Made by a program: the position numbers and the translations under genes. Below, in pieces: positions 7,321 through 13,410 of a DNA stretch of 13,410 nt. Source of the stretch: Aestuariivita sp964402685 (lineage in GTDB: Bacteria; Pseudomonadota; Alphaproteobacteria; Rhodobacterales; Rhodobacteraceae); NCBI GenBank assembly GCA_964402685.1, contig CAYODE010000104.1, positions 1-13,410 on the forward strand, given 5' to 3'. The notes beneath the pieces were generated by a model, which saw only the letters and a list, made by a program, of their open reading frames with translations, did not search any database and had not been told where the DNA came from. The stretch's first letter is position 1, and each line of letters starts with the position of its first letter.

Positions 7321-8301
7321 TCATTCCAACCGATCAGCAAGCCAATTGCGGATTAGGAAATGCGCAATCGCGCCCTTGCGGGCAGGCTTTAGAACAGGGT
7401 GATTCCCGGCGAATGCCGTCATCATTTCGTCGCGAGACACCCAAATCGCGTCTTCGATCTCGGTGGGGTCAATTGTGATTTCCGTACTGGTCGCTTCGCC
7501 GCTGCAGCCAAACATCAGCGATGCGGGGAAGGGCCAAGGTTGGCTTGCCAAATACCCAACTGGACCAACAGTAACGCCGGTTTCTTCAAAAACTTCTCGG
7601 CGCACCGCAGCTTCCAGCGTCTCTCCCGGCTCCACAAACCCAGCGAGCAGAGAGTACATTCCCTCTGGCCAGCCCGGCGAGCGCCCCATCAATACCGACG
7701 AACCATGGGTAATCAGCATAATCACAACAGGATCGGTGCGCGGAAAATGATGGGCTTTGCACGCTGGACAAGTCCTTTGCCATCCACCCTGCGATACATC
7801 GCTCCTCGTCCCGCAGCGAGAACAATATCCATGCGTACTGTGCCATCCAATAATAGCTTTGGCGGTGGCTGCGATTTCAGCGGCGCGTGGTGTCAACCGT
7901 GTCATGACCATGCGCAGCTCTGCAAAAACATGATCTTCGGGTAAGTTTGGATGCCGCTGTTGGCTGGGGTCCAGAAAAAGTCCTAGCGATTCCGCATCCA
8001 GGTATTCGGGCTCCCAGGTTGAGACATCTACAGCGAATACTGGCGTGCCATCCTCTTCCAAACCGATGAAAACGCGTGTGTCCCGGCTGCCGGTTTCCGC
8101 AACGATGACCTCATGGTTTGGCGGCAATAGCGCCAAATCCTGCAGGCCCTCGCCTCTCAAAAGAGGCTTGCCGCGCCAAACGGGCAAGCATTTCGCACGA
8201 GGATCAGATAACAAATCAGCCAGGGCTTTTGGATCGGCGCGCAAATGCGCTGCCCTGTCCAATCCGCTTCCGCCGAAGGTGACCGTCTCTGCCAGTTTCA
8301 C
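7321..8301 (-). CDS. nudC: NADH pyrophosphatase NudC (Nudix hydrolase)
   Basis: The enzyme hydrolyses NADH (and NAD) to NMNH/NMN and AMP; NudC enzymes also remove NAD caps from RNA. The 326-residue protein has the standard layout. An N-terminal domain comes first. A zinc ribbon follows with Cys 160, 163, 178 and 181 (CSRC...CPAC). The Nudix box runs from GFVEPGETLE (221-230) through REVFEETGV (235-243) and is complete (GX5EX7REVXEEXGV). The NudC-specific SQPWPFPxS motif comes next (253-261). The start is a GTG at 8301 with GGAG 9 nt upstream; an in-frame stop just before it rules out a longer protein. It is divergent from the nucleotidase gene, and a 12-bp palindrome overlaps its ribosome binding site. 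No clear terminator is seen in the 49 nt between it and pheA. Confidence 0.95.
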   Translation of the reverse strand: MKLAETVTFGGSGLDRAAHLRADPKALADLLSDPRAKCLPVWRGKPLLRGEGLQDLALLPPNHEVIVAETGSRDTRVFIGLEEDGTPVFAVDVSTWEPEYLDAESLGLFLDPSQQRHPNLPEDHVFAELRMVMTRLTPRAAEIAATAKAIIGWHSTHGYCSRCGTRSDVSQGGWQRTCPACKAHHFPRTDPVVIMLITHGSSVLMGRSPGWPEGMYSLLAGFVEPGETLEAAVRREVFEETGVTVGPVGYLASQPWPFPASLMFGCSGEATSTEITIDPTEIEDAIWVSRDEMMTAFAGNHPVLKPARKGAIAHFLIRNWLADRLE

Positions 8302-8312
8302 GATGACTTACT

Positions 8313-8324
8313 CCAAAGCTTTGG
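8313..8324. repeat. 12-bp palindrome at the nudC ribosome binding site
   Basis: CCAAAGCTTTGG is a perfect palindrome 11 bp upstream of the nudC start. Its right arm on the minus strand runs into the GGAG Shine-Dalgarno sequence (8311-8314). In mRNA it could form a 4-bp stem with an AGCU loop that partly hides the ribosome binding site; as DNA it could be an operator. Function is unproven. Confidence 0.4.
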
Positions 8325-8455
8325 TGCAGCCTTCGCATGTGGCCGGAAGCGACACAATGGTGACAAGGCCATGCGATGAAAATCCGAGACAAAAACCACC
8401 TTGAATGCAACCCTTAGTTGTTGTGTTCTGGCTTGGAAACATCGACCACAAACAC

Positions 8456-8469
8456 AGGAGCATCCCCTG
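8456..8469 (+). promoter_or_regulatory. Shine-Dalgarno sequence pointing to a CTG start codon
   Basis: AGGAG (8456-8460) lies 6 nt before an in-frame CTG (8467-8469). No in-frame ATG or GTG exists between the upstream stop (8377-8379) and the first catalytic motif of the nucleotidase. The only other standard initiator, TTG at 8401, has no ribosome binding site. This motif is what decides the start given for the nucleotidase. Confidence 0.5.
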
Positions 8470-10299
8470 AATACAGGTCGACCATCGTTCAGCGCACAAC
8501 ATCCTTCGGGTCGCCTGACGATCGTTGGGACGTCGGATCTGCATATGCGGATGCGTGATTTTGATTACTTCGCAGACAAGCCCACACAATGCGGCGGCAT
8601 GGCCAGGATCGCGACGATCATAAGCGACATACGCCAGCAAGCACAGACGCGCGGAGATGTAGTTGTTGCTCTGGACAATGGAGACAGCTTGCAAGGCACG
8701 CCGCTCGAAGAGACTGCGTTACGCGACCTCGACAAACCGCACATATTCTATCGCGCTCTGAAAATCATGGGATATGACGCGGCCGGGTTGGGCAATCACG
8801 ATTTCAACTTCGGTCTCGACCCACTTGTGGCGAGCATCACGAACGCCCCTTTGACTATCCTTTGCACGAACGCGCGCCGGCTCTGTGGCCACGAACTTCC
8901 ATCCGAAAGATGGACAGTCCTGCATCGCAAATTGAATGGGACACCAATTCGCATTGGCGTTTTCTCGGTTTTGCCGCCACAGACGGTCATTTGGGACGCG
9001 GATCACCTTTCGGGTCATCTCATCGTCGATGATATCATGGCATCCGCGCGCATTGCCCTTGCAGCGCTCCAGTCCCAAGGCTGCGATATCGTCATTTGCC
9101 TTGCGCATACCGGGTTAGGAGAATGTGATGAGCAACGCGATCAGGAAAACGCGCTATGGCCGCTCTCGCGCTTGGACGGTCTGGATGCAATCGTCGCTGG
9201 GCACACGCATTTGATGCTGCCCGACCCCGACGCAGCAGAGGGTTCCGATCTCGCACGCGGCGTCTTGAACGGAACACCTGTCATCATGCCTGGATCTGGT
9301 GGAAGCCATGTCGGTATCATCGATTTGGACCTAAGGCATAACGGACAGGCATGGGAGAGGACCGGCTTGAGTTCACGTTTGCGGGTGGCCGATGCCCCAG
9401 AAGACGACGAATTATCAAACCTGACGGCCCCAATGCACCAAAAGACACGCGATCGCGTTGCGCAACGTGTCGGACATTCTCCTGTACCTTTGCATAGCTA
9501 TTTCAGCTTCATTGCTGCTTCGCCAGCTTTGGCGCTGGTCGCCGCTGCACAGGCACATGCATTGAGGAAACACTTAAACCGGGTCGCTGACATGCCGATT
9601 TTGTCCAGCGCAGCACCATCAAAAATGGGCGGGCGTGGAGGGCCTCAGAGTTACCTGGATATCCCGGCTGGCCATCTCAGCCTACGCCATGTGTTTGATC
9701 TGTGTTTCTTTCCAAACCGACTGGCTGCAGTCGTCGTGACAGGAGCGCAGTTAGCCGATTGGATTGAAATGTCAGCAGGGATTTACAAACAGATTTCAGT
9801 TGGCAGCTCAGATCAAACACTGTTCGACGCACAACGCGCAGCCCATTCAAGCGATGTCATTTATGGCATCAGATACGAACTCGACTTATCTCAGCCCTCT
9901 CGCTTCGATGCGCATGGTCACTTGGTTAATCCGGAACATCATCGCCTGAAAAACCTTGAATACGGCGGCCGGACCGTTTGTCCGCAGGATCGTTTCGTGG
10001 TGGCGCTCAGCAGCTACCGAGCCAACGGAGGCGGCAATGTGCAAGCGCTTTGCGCGGCAGAGCATTTGAAGCTTCCAAACCTCTTGGTTCGCGACGTCCT
10101 GCGCGACTATTTGATGGCAGGAATATTTCCCGATTCCGCTTATGAGCAGCCGTTTCGGTTCAGCCCGCTTGGCCAAACCGCGGTTTTGGCGCCCACGGGC
10201 CCGGACGCAACGCGTTTCCTGGATGAAGTGGATGGGCTGTGCGACGAGATTTTGGGGGTAGATGCGCAAGGTTTCCTTCAACTACGTCTTACTCTTTAG
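8467..10299 (+). CDS. UshA/CpdB-family metallophosphoesterase / 5'-nucleotidase
   Basis: This is a two-domain phosphoesterase that removes phosphate from nucleotides, possibly also from 2',3'-cyclic nucleotides. The N-terminal calcineurin-like domain has all metal-site motifs: TSDLH (22-26), DNGDSLQGTP (70-79), GNHDFNFG (109-116), AHTG and GHTH. The C-terminal 5'-nucleotidase domain shows PNRLAAVVVTGAQL and the substrate-binding ALSSYRANGGG. It is about 610 residues from the chosen CTG, or 632 from a TTG at 8401. No signal peptide is visible with either start, unlike periplasmic UshA and CpdB, so a cytoplasmic enzyme is likely. I prefer the CTG because AGGAG precedes it by 6 nt, but CTG starts are rare and the first catalytic motif follows only about 20 residues later. 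Exact substrate (5'-nucleotide or cyclic nucleotide) cannot be told from sequence. It is divergent from nudC. Confidence 0.85.
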   Translation: MNTGRPSFSAQHPSGRLTIVGTSDLHMRMRDFDYFADKPTQCGGMARIATIISDIRQQAQTRGDVVVALDNGDSLQGTPLEETALRDLDKPHIFYRALKIMGYDAAGLGNHDFNFGLDPLVASITNAPLTILCTNARRLCGHELPSERWTVLHRKLNGTPIRIGVFSVLPPQTVIWDADHLSGHLIVDDIMASARIALAALQSQGCDIVICLAHTGLGECDEQRDQENALWPLSRLDGLDAIVAGHTHLMLPDPDAAEGSDLARGVLNGTPVIMPGSGGSHVGIIDLDLRHNGQAWERTGLSSRLRVADAPEDDELSNLTAPMHQKTRDRVAQRVGHSPVPLHSYFSFIAASPALALVAAAQAHALRKHLNRVADMPILSSAAPSKMGGRGGPQSYLDIPAGHLSLRHVFDLCFFPNRLAAVVVTGAQLADWIEMSAGIYKQISVGSSDQTLFDAQRAAHSSDVIYGIRYELDLSQPSRFDAHGHLVNPEHHRLKNLEYGGRTVCPQDRFVVALSSYRANGGGNVQALCAAEHLKLPNLLVRDVLRDYLMAGIFPDSAYEQPFRFSPLGQTAVLAPTGPDATRFLDEVDGLCDEILGVDAQGFLQLRLTL

Positions 10300-10311
10300 G
10301 TTTGGGCGATC

Positions 10312-10340
10312 TTGCGAATCCTGCAGTGCTGAACTACATC
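10312..10340 (+). promoter_or_regulatory. ffs promoter
   Basis: TTGCGA (10312-10317) and TACATC (10335-10340) have an ideal 17-nt spacer. The -10 element ends 6 nt before the predicted 5' end of the SRP RNA. Hexamer matches are partial, but the position relative to the RNA end is what a sigma-70 promoter would need. It starts 12 nt after the nucleotidase stop codon. Confidence 0.6.
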
Positions 10341-10346
10341 AGCCAA

Positions 10347-10442
10347 TGAGAGGTTGGCGCGGGCGAGCGCCTCGCCAACCCGGTCAGATCCGGAAGGAAG
10401 CAGCCGTAACGAGCCCCGCTTGGGTCGTTGTCCAGCCTCTCA
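10347..10442 (+). ncRNA. ffs: Signal recognition particle RNA (4.5S type)
   Basis: This is the RNA scaffold that binds Ffh and targets ribosomes making membrane proteins. The nearly invariant domain IV segment is present (GGTCAGATCCGG, then AAGGAAGCAGCC, about 10382-10405), with the GGAA apical loop and the asymmetric internal loop that bind the Ffh M domain. The ends pair: GAGAGGTTGG (10348-10357) with CCAGCCTCTC (10432-10441), one G-U pair, plus a T-A closing pair, so the RNA is about 96 nt, the small bacterial form without an Alu domain. The 5' half also contains a perfect inverted repeat, GGTTGGCG (10352-10359) with CGCCAACC (10373-10380), that could form a competing hairpin. It has its own promoter. 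No convincing terminator is seen in the 53 nt before the hydrolase stop codon on the other strand. Ends are good to a few nucleotides. Confidence 0.93.
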
Positions 10443-10495
10443 CCCCTCCTCCACCGCAACGAGTGAAGAGCGGTTGGGGCATGCTGGGACTACTC

Positions 10496-11359
10496 TTAAC
10501 CCTCTATGATTGCCGACCAAATAGCCGCGTTCTTACGCGCAAACGCTGCGATGTGCCCGACACTCTTCAAACCGAATTCTGCAGGGTTAAGTGTAATCCT
10601 CCTACAGTTTTCGGCCCCGTAACTACGCTCTAACCGCCAGGAACACGCTGAGGGAATTGTTTGGTCGTCACTAAATGTCACCAGACGCACCGGCGCGCCG
10701 GTCCAGTTGGGTTCGGGCAAGGTCTCTCCAACCTCGGACCAGAAGAACGACCTTGTCGTACACCATTTACGCCATTGCCAGTAAACGCCTGCTGGAAGGT
10801 CTTCGCCAAACCCCAAGCGCTTGCCTGGTGTGTATCCCAGAAGTTTCGTCAAGACCGGGGCATGCCCAAACCAGAAAAGCCGCGCGAGGCCCTGGTATGG
10901 CCAAGGATGATCGCTGTGATGAACATATCCGCTGGCGACAGCGATCACCCGCTCGATATCAGCGATACCCTCCTGCATCGGCAACATCATGGCACCCAAA
11001 GAATGCCCGATAACCCAAAGCGGTGCGCCTGGTACCAAATCGCGTATAGCTCTCCGTGCGGCCGGTTGATCCTCCAGTGCCCAGCTCTGCATGGTCGCAG
11101 TGCAATCGCGCACCGGTCCGGTCGCTGATTCACCCATGCCAGCATAGTCGTAGGTCAGGACAGCCAGCCCCTTATCAGAGGCCATCCACCGTGCGAAGTG
11201 GCGGTAGTATCCCTGCGGCACCCCGGTCGCAGGGTTCAAAACGACAGCCGCGCGCGGCACGCCTGTTGGAAGAAAAAGAGTGCCGCTCAGTTCGTTTGCG
11301 CCCGCTTGGAAGGTGACGGGGACAACCTGGATCAAATCGAAGGAGTGAGCGTCCAGCAT
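10496..11359 (-). CDS. Alpha/beta hydrolase family protein
   Basis: This is a predicted cytoplasmic serine hydrolase of unknown substrate, 287 residues, without a signal peptide. The alpha/beta hydrolase fold is clear. An oxyanion-region strand AAVVLNPATGV (37-47) comes first, then LTYDYAGMGES (68-78). The nucleophile elbow is GHSLG (118-122, Ser 120), the likely acid Asp 231 or 232 is in FSDDQTIP (229-236), and the catalytic His is His 269 in VGHIAAF (267-273). Between strands lies an aromatic lid rich in Trp (GVYWQWRKWC, 191-200, and FFW). The layout fits the COG4757-like hydrolases. The ATG at 11359 has AAGGA 7 nt upstream. It is divergent from a TetR regulator across two operator-like repeats, so it is probably repressed by that protein until an inducer, perhaps a substrate or product, appears. 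Confidence 0.88.
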   Translation of the reverse strand: MLDAHSFDLIQVVPVTFQAGANELSGTLFLPTGVPRAAVVLNPATGVPQGYYRHFARWMASDKGLAVLTYDYAGMGESATGPVRDCTATMQSWALEDQPAARRAIRDLVPGAPLWVIGHSLGAMMLPMQEGIADIERVIAVASGYVHHSDHPWPYQGLARLFWFGHAPVLTKLLGYTPGKRLGFGEDLPAGVYWQWRKWCTTRSFFWSEVGETLPEPNWTGAPVRLVTFSDDQTIPSACSWRLERSYGAENCRRITLNPAEFGLKSVGHIAAFARKNAAIWSAIIEG

Positions 11360-11376
11360 GAGAAGATCCTTTCCGT

Positions 11377-11404
11377 GATAAACGGCACTAGACCAATCGG
11401 TCCA
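11377..11404 (-). promoter_or_regulatory. Candidate hydrolase promoter
   Basis: On the minus strand, TGGACC (11399-11404) and TTTATC (11377-11382) are 16 nt apart, each a 4/6 match. The first operator copy (11388-11404) covers the -35 element and most of the spacer, which is where a repressor would block RNA polymerase. Confidence 0.35.
11388..11404. promoter_or_regulatory. TetR operator, copy 1
   Basis: CTAGACCAATCGGTCCA holds an inverted repeat, TAGACC-N4-GGTCCA, with one mismatch between arms. It is identical to copy 2. Half-sites of the TAGACC/GGTCTA kind are typical of TetR-family repressors of the NemR and LmrA/YxaF type (from memory). It is nearer the hydrolase and overlaps its candidate promoter. 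Confidence 0.75.
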
Positions 11405-11413
11405 CTGACATGA

Positions 11414-11430
11414 CTAGACCAATCGGTCCA
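11414..11430. promoter_or_regulatory. TetR operator, copy 2
   Basis: This is an exact second copy of the 17-bp sequence, 26 bp from copy 1 in the same orientation. Here the palindrome extends by one pair, C 11414 with G 11431. It ends 19 bp before the tetR ATG, immediately downstream of a -35-like CTGACA (11405-11410), so binding should repress tetR itself. No good -10 hexamer is seen for that promoter. Confidence 0.75.
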
Positions 11431-11449
11431 GATCTGTCAACATGGATCT

Positions 11450-12013
11450 ATGCCGACAAAAGACCGCCCCCTTCCCACCAAAGATCGCCTGATCCAATCG
11501 GCCGCACACATGTTCCGGCGCTACGGCTATAACGGAGTAGGTTTGAACGACGTGCTTGAGGCCGCCAAAGCCCCAAAAGGATCGCTTTACCATCACTTTC
11601 CAAATGGAAAATCAGATCTTGCCGTTGCGGCGGCAACCTGGGCATCCGATGGTATGTTGCGGACCATGGCCGCGTCATTTGAAAACGCCGAGAGCTTTGA
11701 ATCCGGGTTCACCACCTTGTGTCACAAGCTGGCGAAACTCTTCGACGTGTCGGGCCAAAGTGACGGATGCCCCGTTTCAGGCGCTTTGTTCGACGGACCG
11801 GAGAACGAGGAATTCCGCCTCGCTTCAGATCACATCTTTGAAGGTTGGATCGCAGAAGCGGAACATTACGCAATACGCTTCGGGTATGCGCCAGAAGACG
11901 CGCGTCGCAAGGCAGAATTGTTCTTCATGCTGCTTCAAGGCGGCTGGACCATTGCGCGCGCAAAAGGCTCTTCGGATGTCCTGCGGCGATTGCCTGAACA
12001 ATTGACCCACTAA
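11450..12013 (+). CDS. TetR/AcrR-family transcriptional regulator (LmrA/YxaF-like)
   Basis: This is a predicted one-component repressor, 187 residues. The N-terminal TetR domain has TKDRLIQSAAHMFRRYGYNG (10-29), with the helix-turn-helix in VGLNDVLEAAKAPKGSLYHHF (from about 30 to 50) and the usual K of helix 4 at 54. The C-terminal ligand-binding domain contains GCPVSGALF and the GGWTIARAKGSSDVL segment near the end, as in LmrA/YxaF-type regulators. A Cys in the GCP motif is the only obvious candidate for thiol sensing; this is speculative. Only a weak GGAT precedes the ATG at 11450, so translation may be inefficient or start near the transcript's 5' end. It is divergent from the hydrolase gene, with two operators between, which supports autoregulation plus control of the hydrolase. 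Confidence 0.92.
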   Translation: MPTKDRPLPTKDRLIQSAAHMFRRYGYNGVGLNDVLEAAKAPKGSLYHHFPNGKSDLAVAAATWASDGMLRTMAASFENAESFESGFTTLCHKLAKLFDVSGQSDGCPVSGALFDGPENEEFRLASDHIFEGWIAEAEHYAIRFGYAPEDARRKAELFFMLLQGGWTIARAKGSSDVLRRLPEQLTH

Positions 12014-12033
12014 ACCTCACATACATGCGCTGG

Positions 12034-12070
12034 TTGCTGGACCGTCCCTGCCACCTCGCATAACCTGCGA
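12034..12070 (+). promoter_or_regulatory. Candidate dnaX promoter region
   Basis: The 82-bp gap between tetR and dnaX has TTGCTG (12034-12039) and CATAAC (12059-12064), but a 19-nt spacer makes this a poor promoter. The -10 candidate lies in a small inverted repeat, TCGCA-N5-TGCGA (12056-12070). No terminator for tetR is visible, so readthrough from tetR into dnaX is possible. Confidence 0.25.
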
Positions 12071-12095
12071 ACTCAGGCGAATCCCAGGGGTGCAG

Positions 12096-13410
12096 ATGAG
12101 CGACGGCGACACGACAGGTTACAAAGTTCTCGCGCGGAAGTACCGGCCCGAGACCTTTGCTGATCTTGTTGGTCAGGATGCGATGGTCCGCACGCTGAAA
12201 AACGCGTTCGAGGCAGATCGCATCGCCCAAGCGTTTATCATGACGGGCATCCGCGGAACCGGCAAAACCACGACGGCCCGGATCATTGCCAAAGGCATGA
12301 ATTGCATAGGTCCCGATGGGCAAGGTCAGCCGACAACTGAACCATGCGGGCAATGCGAGCATTGCGTCGCGATCATGGAAGGTCGTCATGTCGATGTCAT
12401 GGAGATGGACGCGGCCTCGCGCACTGGCGTGAATGATATCCGCGAGATCATCGACTCGGTCGCGTATCGCGCCGCATCTGCGCGGTACAAAATCTATATC
12501 ATCGACGAGGTCCACATGCTGTCGAACAGCGCGTTCAACGCGCTGCTCAAAACGCTGGAAGAACCACCCAGCCATGTGAAGTTCATCTTTGCCACGACAG
12601 AGATTCGCAAAGTGCCTGTGACGGTACTCAGCCGATGCCAACGCTTTGACCTGCGCCGGATCGAACCCGAAGACATGATCGCCATGCTCAGGCGGATCGC
12701 ATCCGCCGAAAGCGCCGAGATTACCGATGACGCGCTCGCTTTGATCACGCGCGCGGCAGAAGGGTCGGCCAGAGACGCGACATCTCTCTTGGACCAGGCA
12801 ATCAGCCACGGGGCCGGAGAAACCACAGCAGATCAAGTGCGCGCAATGCTGGGATTGGCAGATCGTGGACGCGTTCTGGATCTTTTGGACATGATCTTGC
12901 GCGGGGACGCTGCGGCGGCTCTGGGCGAGTTGGGTGCGCAATATGCGGATGGTGCGGACCCGATGGCGATCCTGCGCGATTTGGCCGAGATTACGCATTG
13001 GATCTCGGTCGTAAAGATCACGCCGGACGCCGCAGAAGATCCCACAGTCAGCCCGGACGAGCGCGCACGCGGCGTTCAGATGGCCGAAGCGTTGCCGATG
13101 CGTGTTTTAACCCGCATGTGGCAAATGCTTCTCAAAACACTGGAAGAAGTCGCGAACGCTCCGAATGCCATGATGGCCGCGGAAATGGCGATCATCAGAT
13201 TGACCCATGTTGCGGATCTACCTTCTCCGGAAGAATTGGTGCGACGGTTGCAGGATGCCCCCCCTGCGCCTCCGGGTCCACCAACCACGGGAGGATCCGC
13301 GCCGGTAACGACCACAGGTGCGCAAGCCGTGGCACACGCGCAGTCCAGAATGGCAAGCAACCCGTCGTCGTCTGGCCAAACCACCGCATTGGCCCGTGAC
13401 CTTGACCAGG
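12096..13410 (+). CDS. dnaX: DNA polymerase III subunit gamma/tau (3' end outside window)
   Basis: This is the clamp-loader ATPase of the replicative polymerase. The first 438 codons are present and the frame is open to the window edge. Visible motifs are the conserved VLARKYRPETFADLVGQ (11-27), Walker A GIRGTGKT (51-58), a four-Cys zinc module (70, 84, 87, 90), Walker B with DEVH (137-140), sensor 1 ATTE (166-169), and the SRC arginine-finger motif (179-181). Domain III continues to about residue 385. A Pro/Gly/Thr/Ser-rich linker follows (about 388-430), where the tau-specific part begins. The ATG at 12096 has AGGGG 5 nt upstream; a GTG two codons earlier is possible but overlaps that site. 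No frameshift signal of the A-AAA-AAG kind is seen in the part present. In related genomes dnaX is followed by ybaB and recR, which would lie outside this window. Confidence 0.96.
   Translation, partial: MSDGDTTGYKVLARKYRPETFADLVGQDAMVRTLKNAFEADRIAQAFIMTGIRGTGKTTTARIIAKGMNCIGPDGQGQPTTEPCGQCEHCVAIMEGRHVDVMEMDAASRTGVNDIREIIDSVAYRAASARYKIYIIDEVHMLSNSAFNALLKTLEEPPSHVKFIFATTEIRKVPVTVLSRCQRFDLRRIEPEDMIAMLRRIASAESAEITDDALALITRAAEGSARDATSLLDQAISHGAGETTADQVRAMLGLADRGRVLDLLDMILRGDAAAALGELGAQYADGADPMAILRDLAEITHWISVVKITPDAAEDPTVSPDERARGVQMAEALPMRVLTRMWQMLLKTLEEVANAPNAMMAAEMAIIRLTHVADLPSPEELVRRLQDAPPAPPGPPTTGGSAPVTTTGAQAVAHAQSRMASNPSSSGQTTALARDLDQ

Noticed and set aside
8405..8470. Small plus-strand ORF (21 codons, hydrophobic start) before the nucleotidase
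   Set aside because: No ribosome binding site. Kept only as a remark on possible coupling to the CTG start, not as a gene.
8308..8694. Minus-strand open frame (128 codons) spanning the nudC/nucleotidase gap
   Set aside because: Most of it is antisense to the nucleotidase catalytic domain, and it ends at the nudC ribosome binding site without recognisable sequence.
11925..12998. Minus-strand open frame (357 codons) opposite dnaX and the end of tetR
   Set aside because: Antisense to conserved dnaX motifs, rich in Arg/His/Asp, no family resemblance and no sensible gene context.
1..13410. Mobile elements, CRISPR arrays, tRNA genes, toxin-antitoxin or defence genes
   Set aside because: None seen on reading both strands; gene content is housekeeping and transport, with even composition.

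Overview
The window looks like ordinary chromosomal core DNA of an alphaproteobacterium, most likely Rhodobacterales (Roseobacter/Rhodobacter group). The evidence is a full yejABEF peptide importer, a membrane-anchored cytochrome c of the cycM/c552 type divergent from a stand-alone prephenate dehydratase, a NudC-type NADH pyrophosphatase, and a small SRP RNA gene close upstream of dnaX. By eye the G+C content is moderate to high and even throughout. I see no insertion sequence, phage, CRISPR array or tRNA. Taxonomy is inferred from gene content, not from a search.

Layout. (1) Positions 1-5564, minus strand: operon yejA-yejB-yejE-yejF, a family 5 binding protein, two permeases and a double ATPase that runs off the left edge. 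The genes abut or overlap. (2) 5565-5812: yejA upstream region plus a clear rho-independent terminator for the next minus-strand gene. (3) 5813-6319 minus: anchored cytochrome c; 6438-7271 plus: pheA; they share a short divergent promoter region. (4) 7321-8301 minus: nudC; 8467-10299 plus: a UshA/CpdB-type phosphoesterase/nucleotidase without a signal peptide and with no normal start codon; they share a divergent control region. (5) 10347-10442 plus: ffs (SRP RNA), with a well-placed promoter. (6) 10496-11359 minus: alpha/beta hydrolase; 11450-12013 plus: TetR-family regulator; between them are two identical 17-bp operator-like repeats. (7) 12096-13410 plus: 5' part of dnaX, cut by the right edge.

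How the genes work together. The Yej proteins form one importer for oligopeptides or peptide-like compounds. The hydrolase and TetR gene form a typical regulator/target pair. NudC and the nucleotidase could act in sequence on nucleotides (NADH to mononucleotides to nucleosides), but this is inference from adjacency. ffs and dnaX are housekeeping genes. I found no convincing undescribed system. The points most worth a second look are the tandem TetR operators, the missing standard start codon of the nucleotidase, a strong hairpin in the 5' half of the SRP RNA that competes with its mature fold, and small palindromes and repeats in the intergenic regions.
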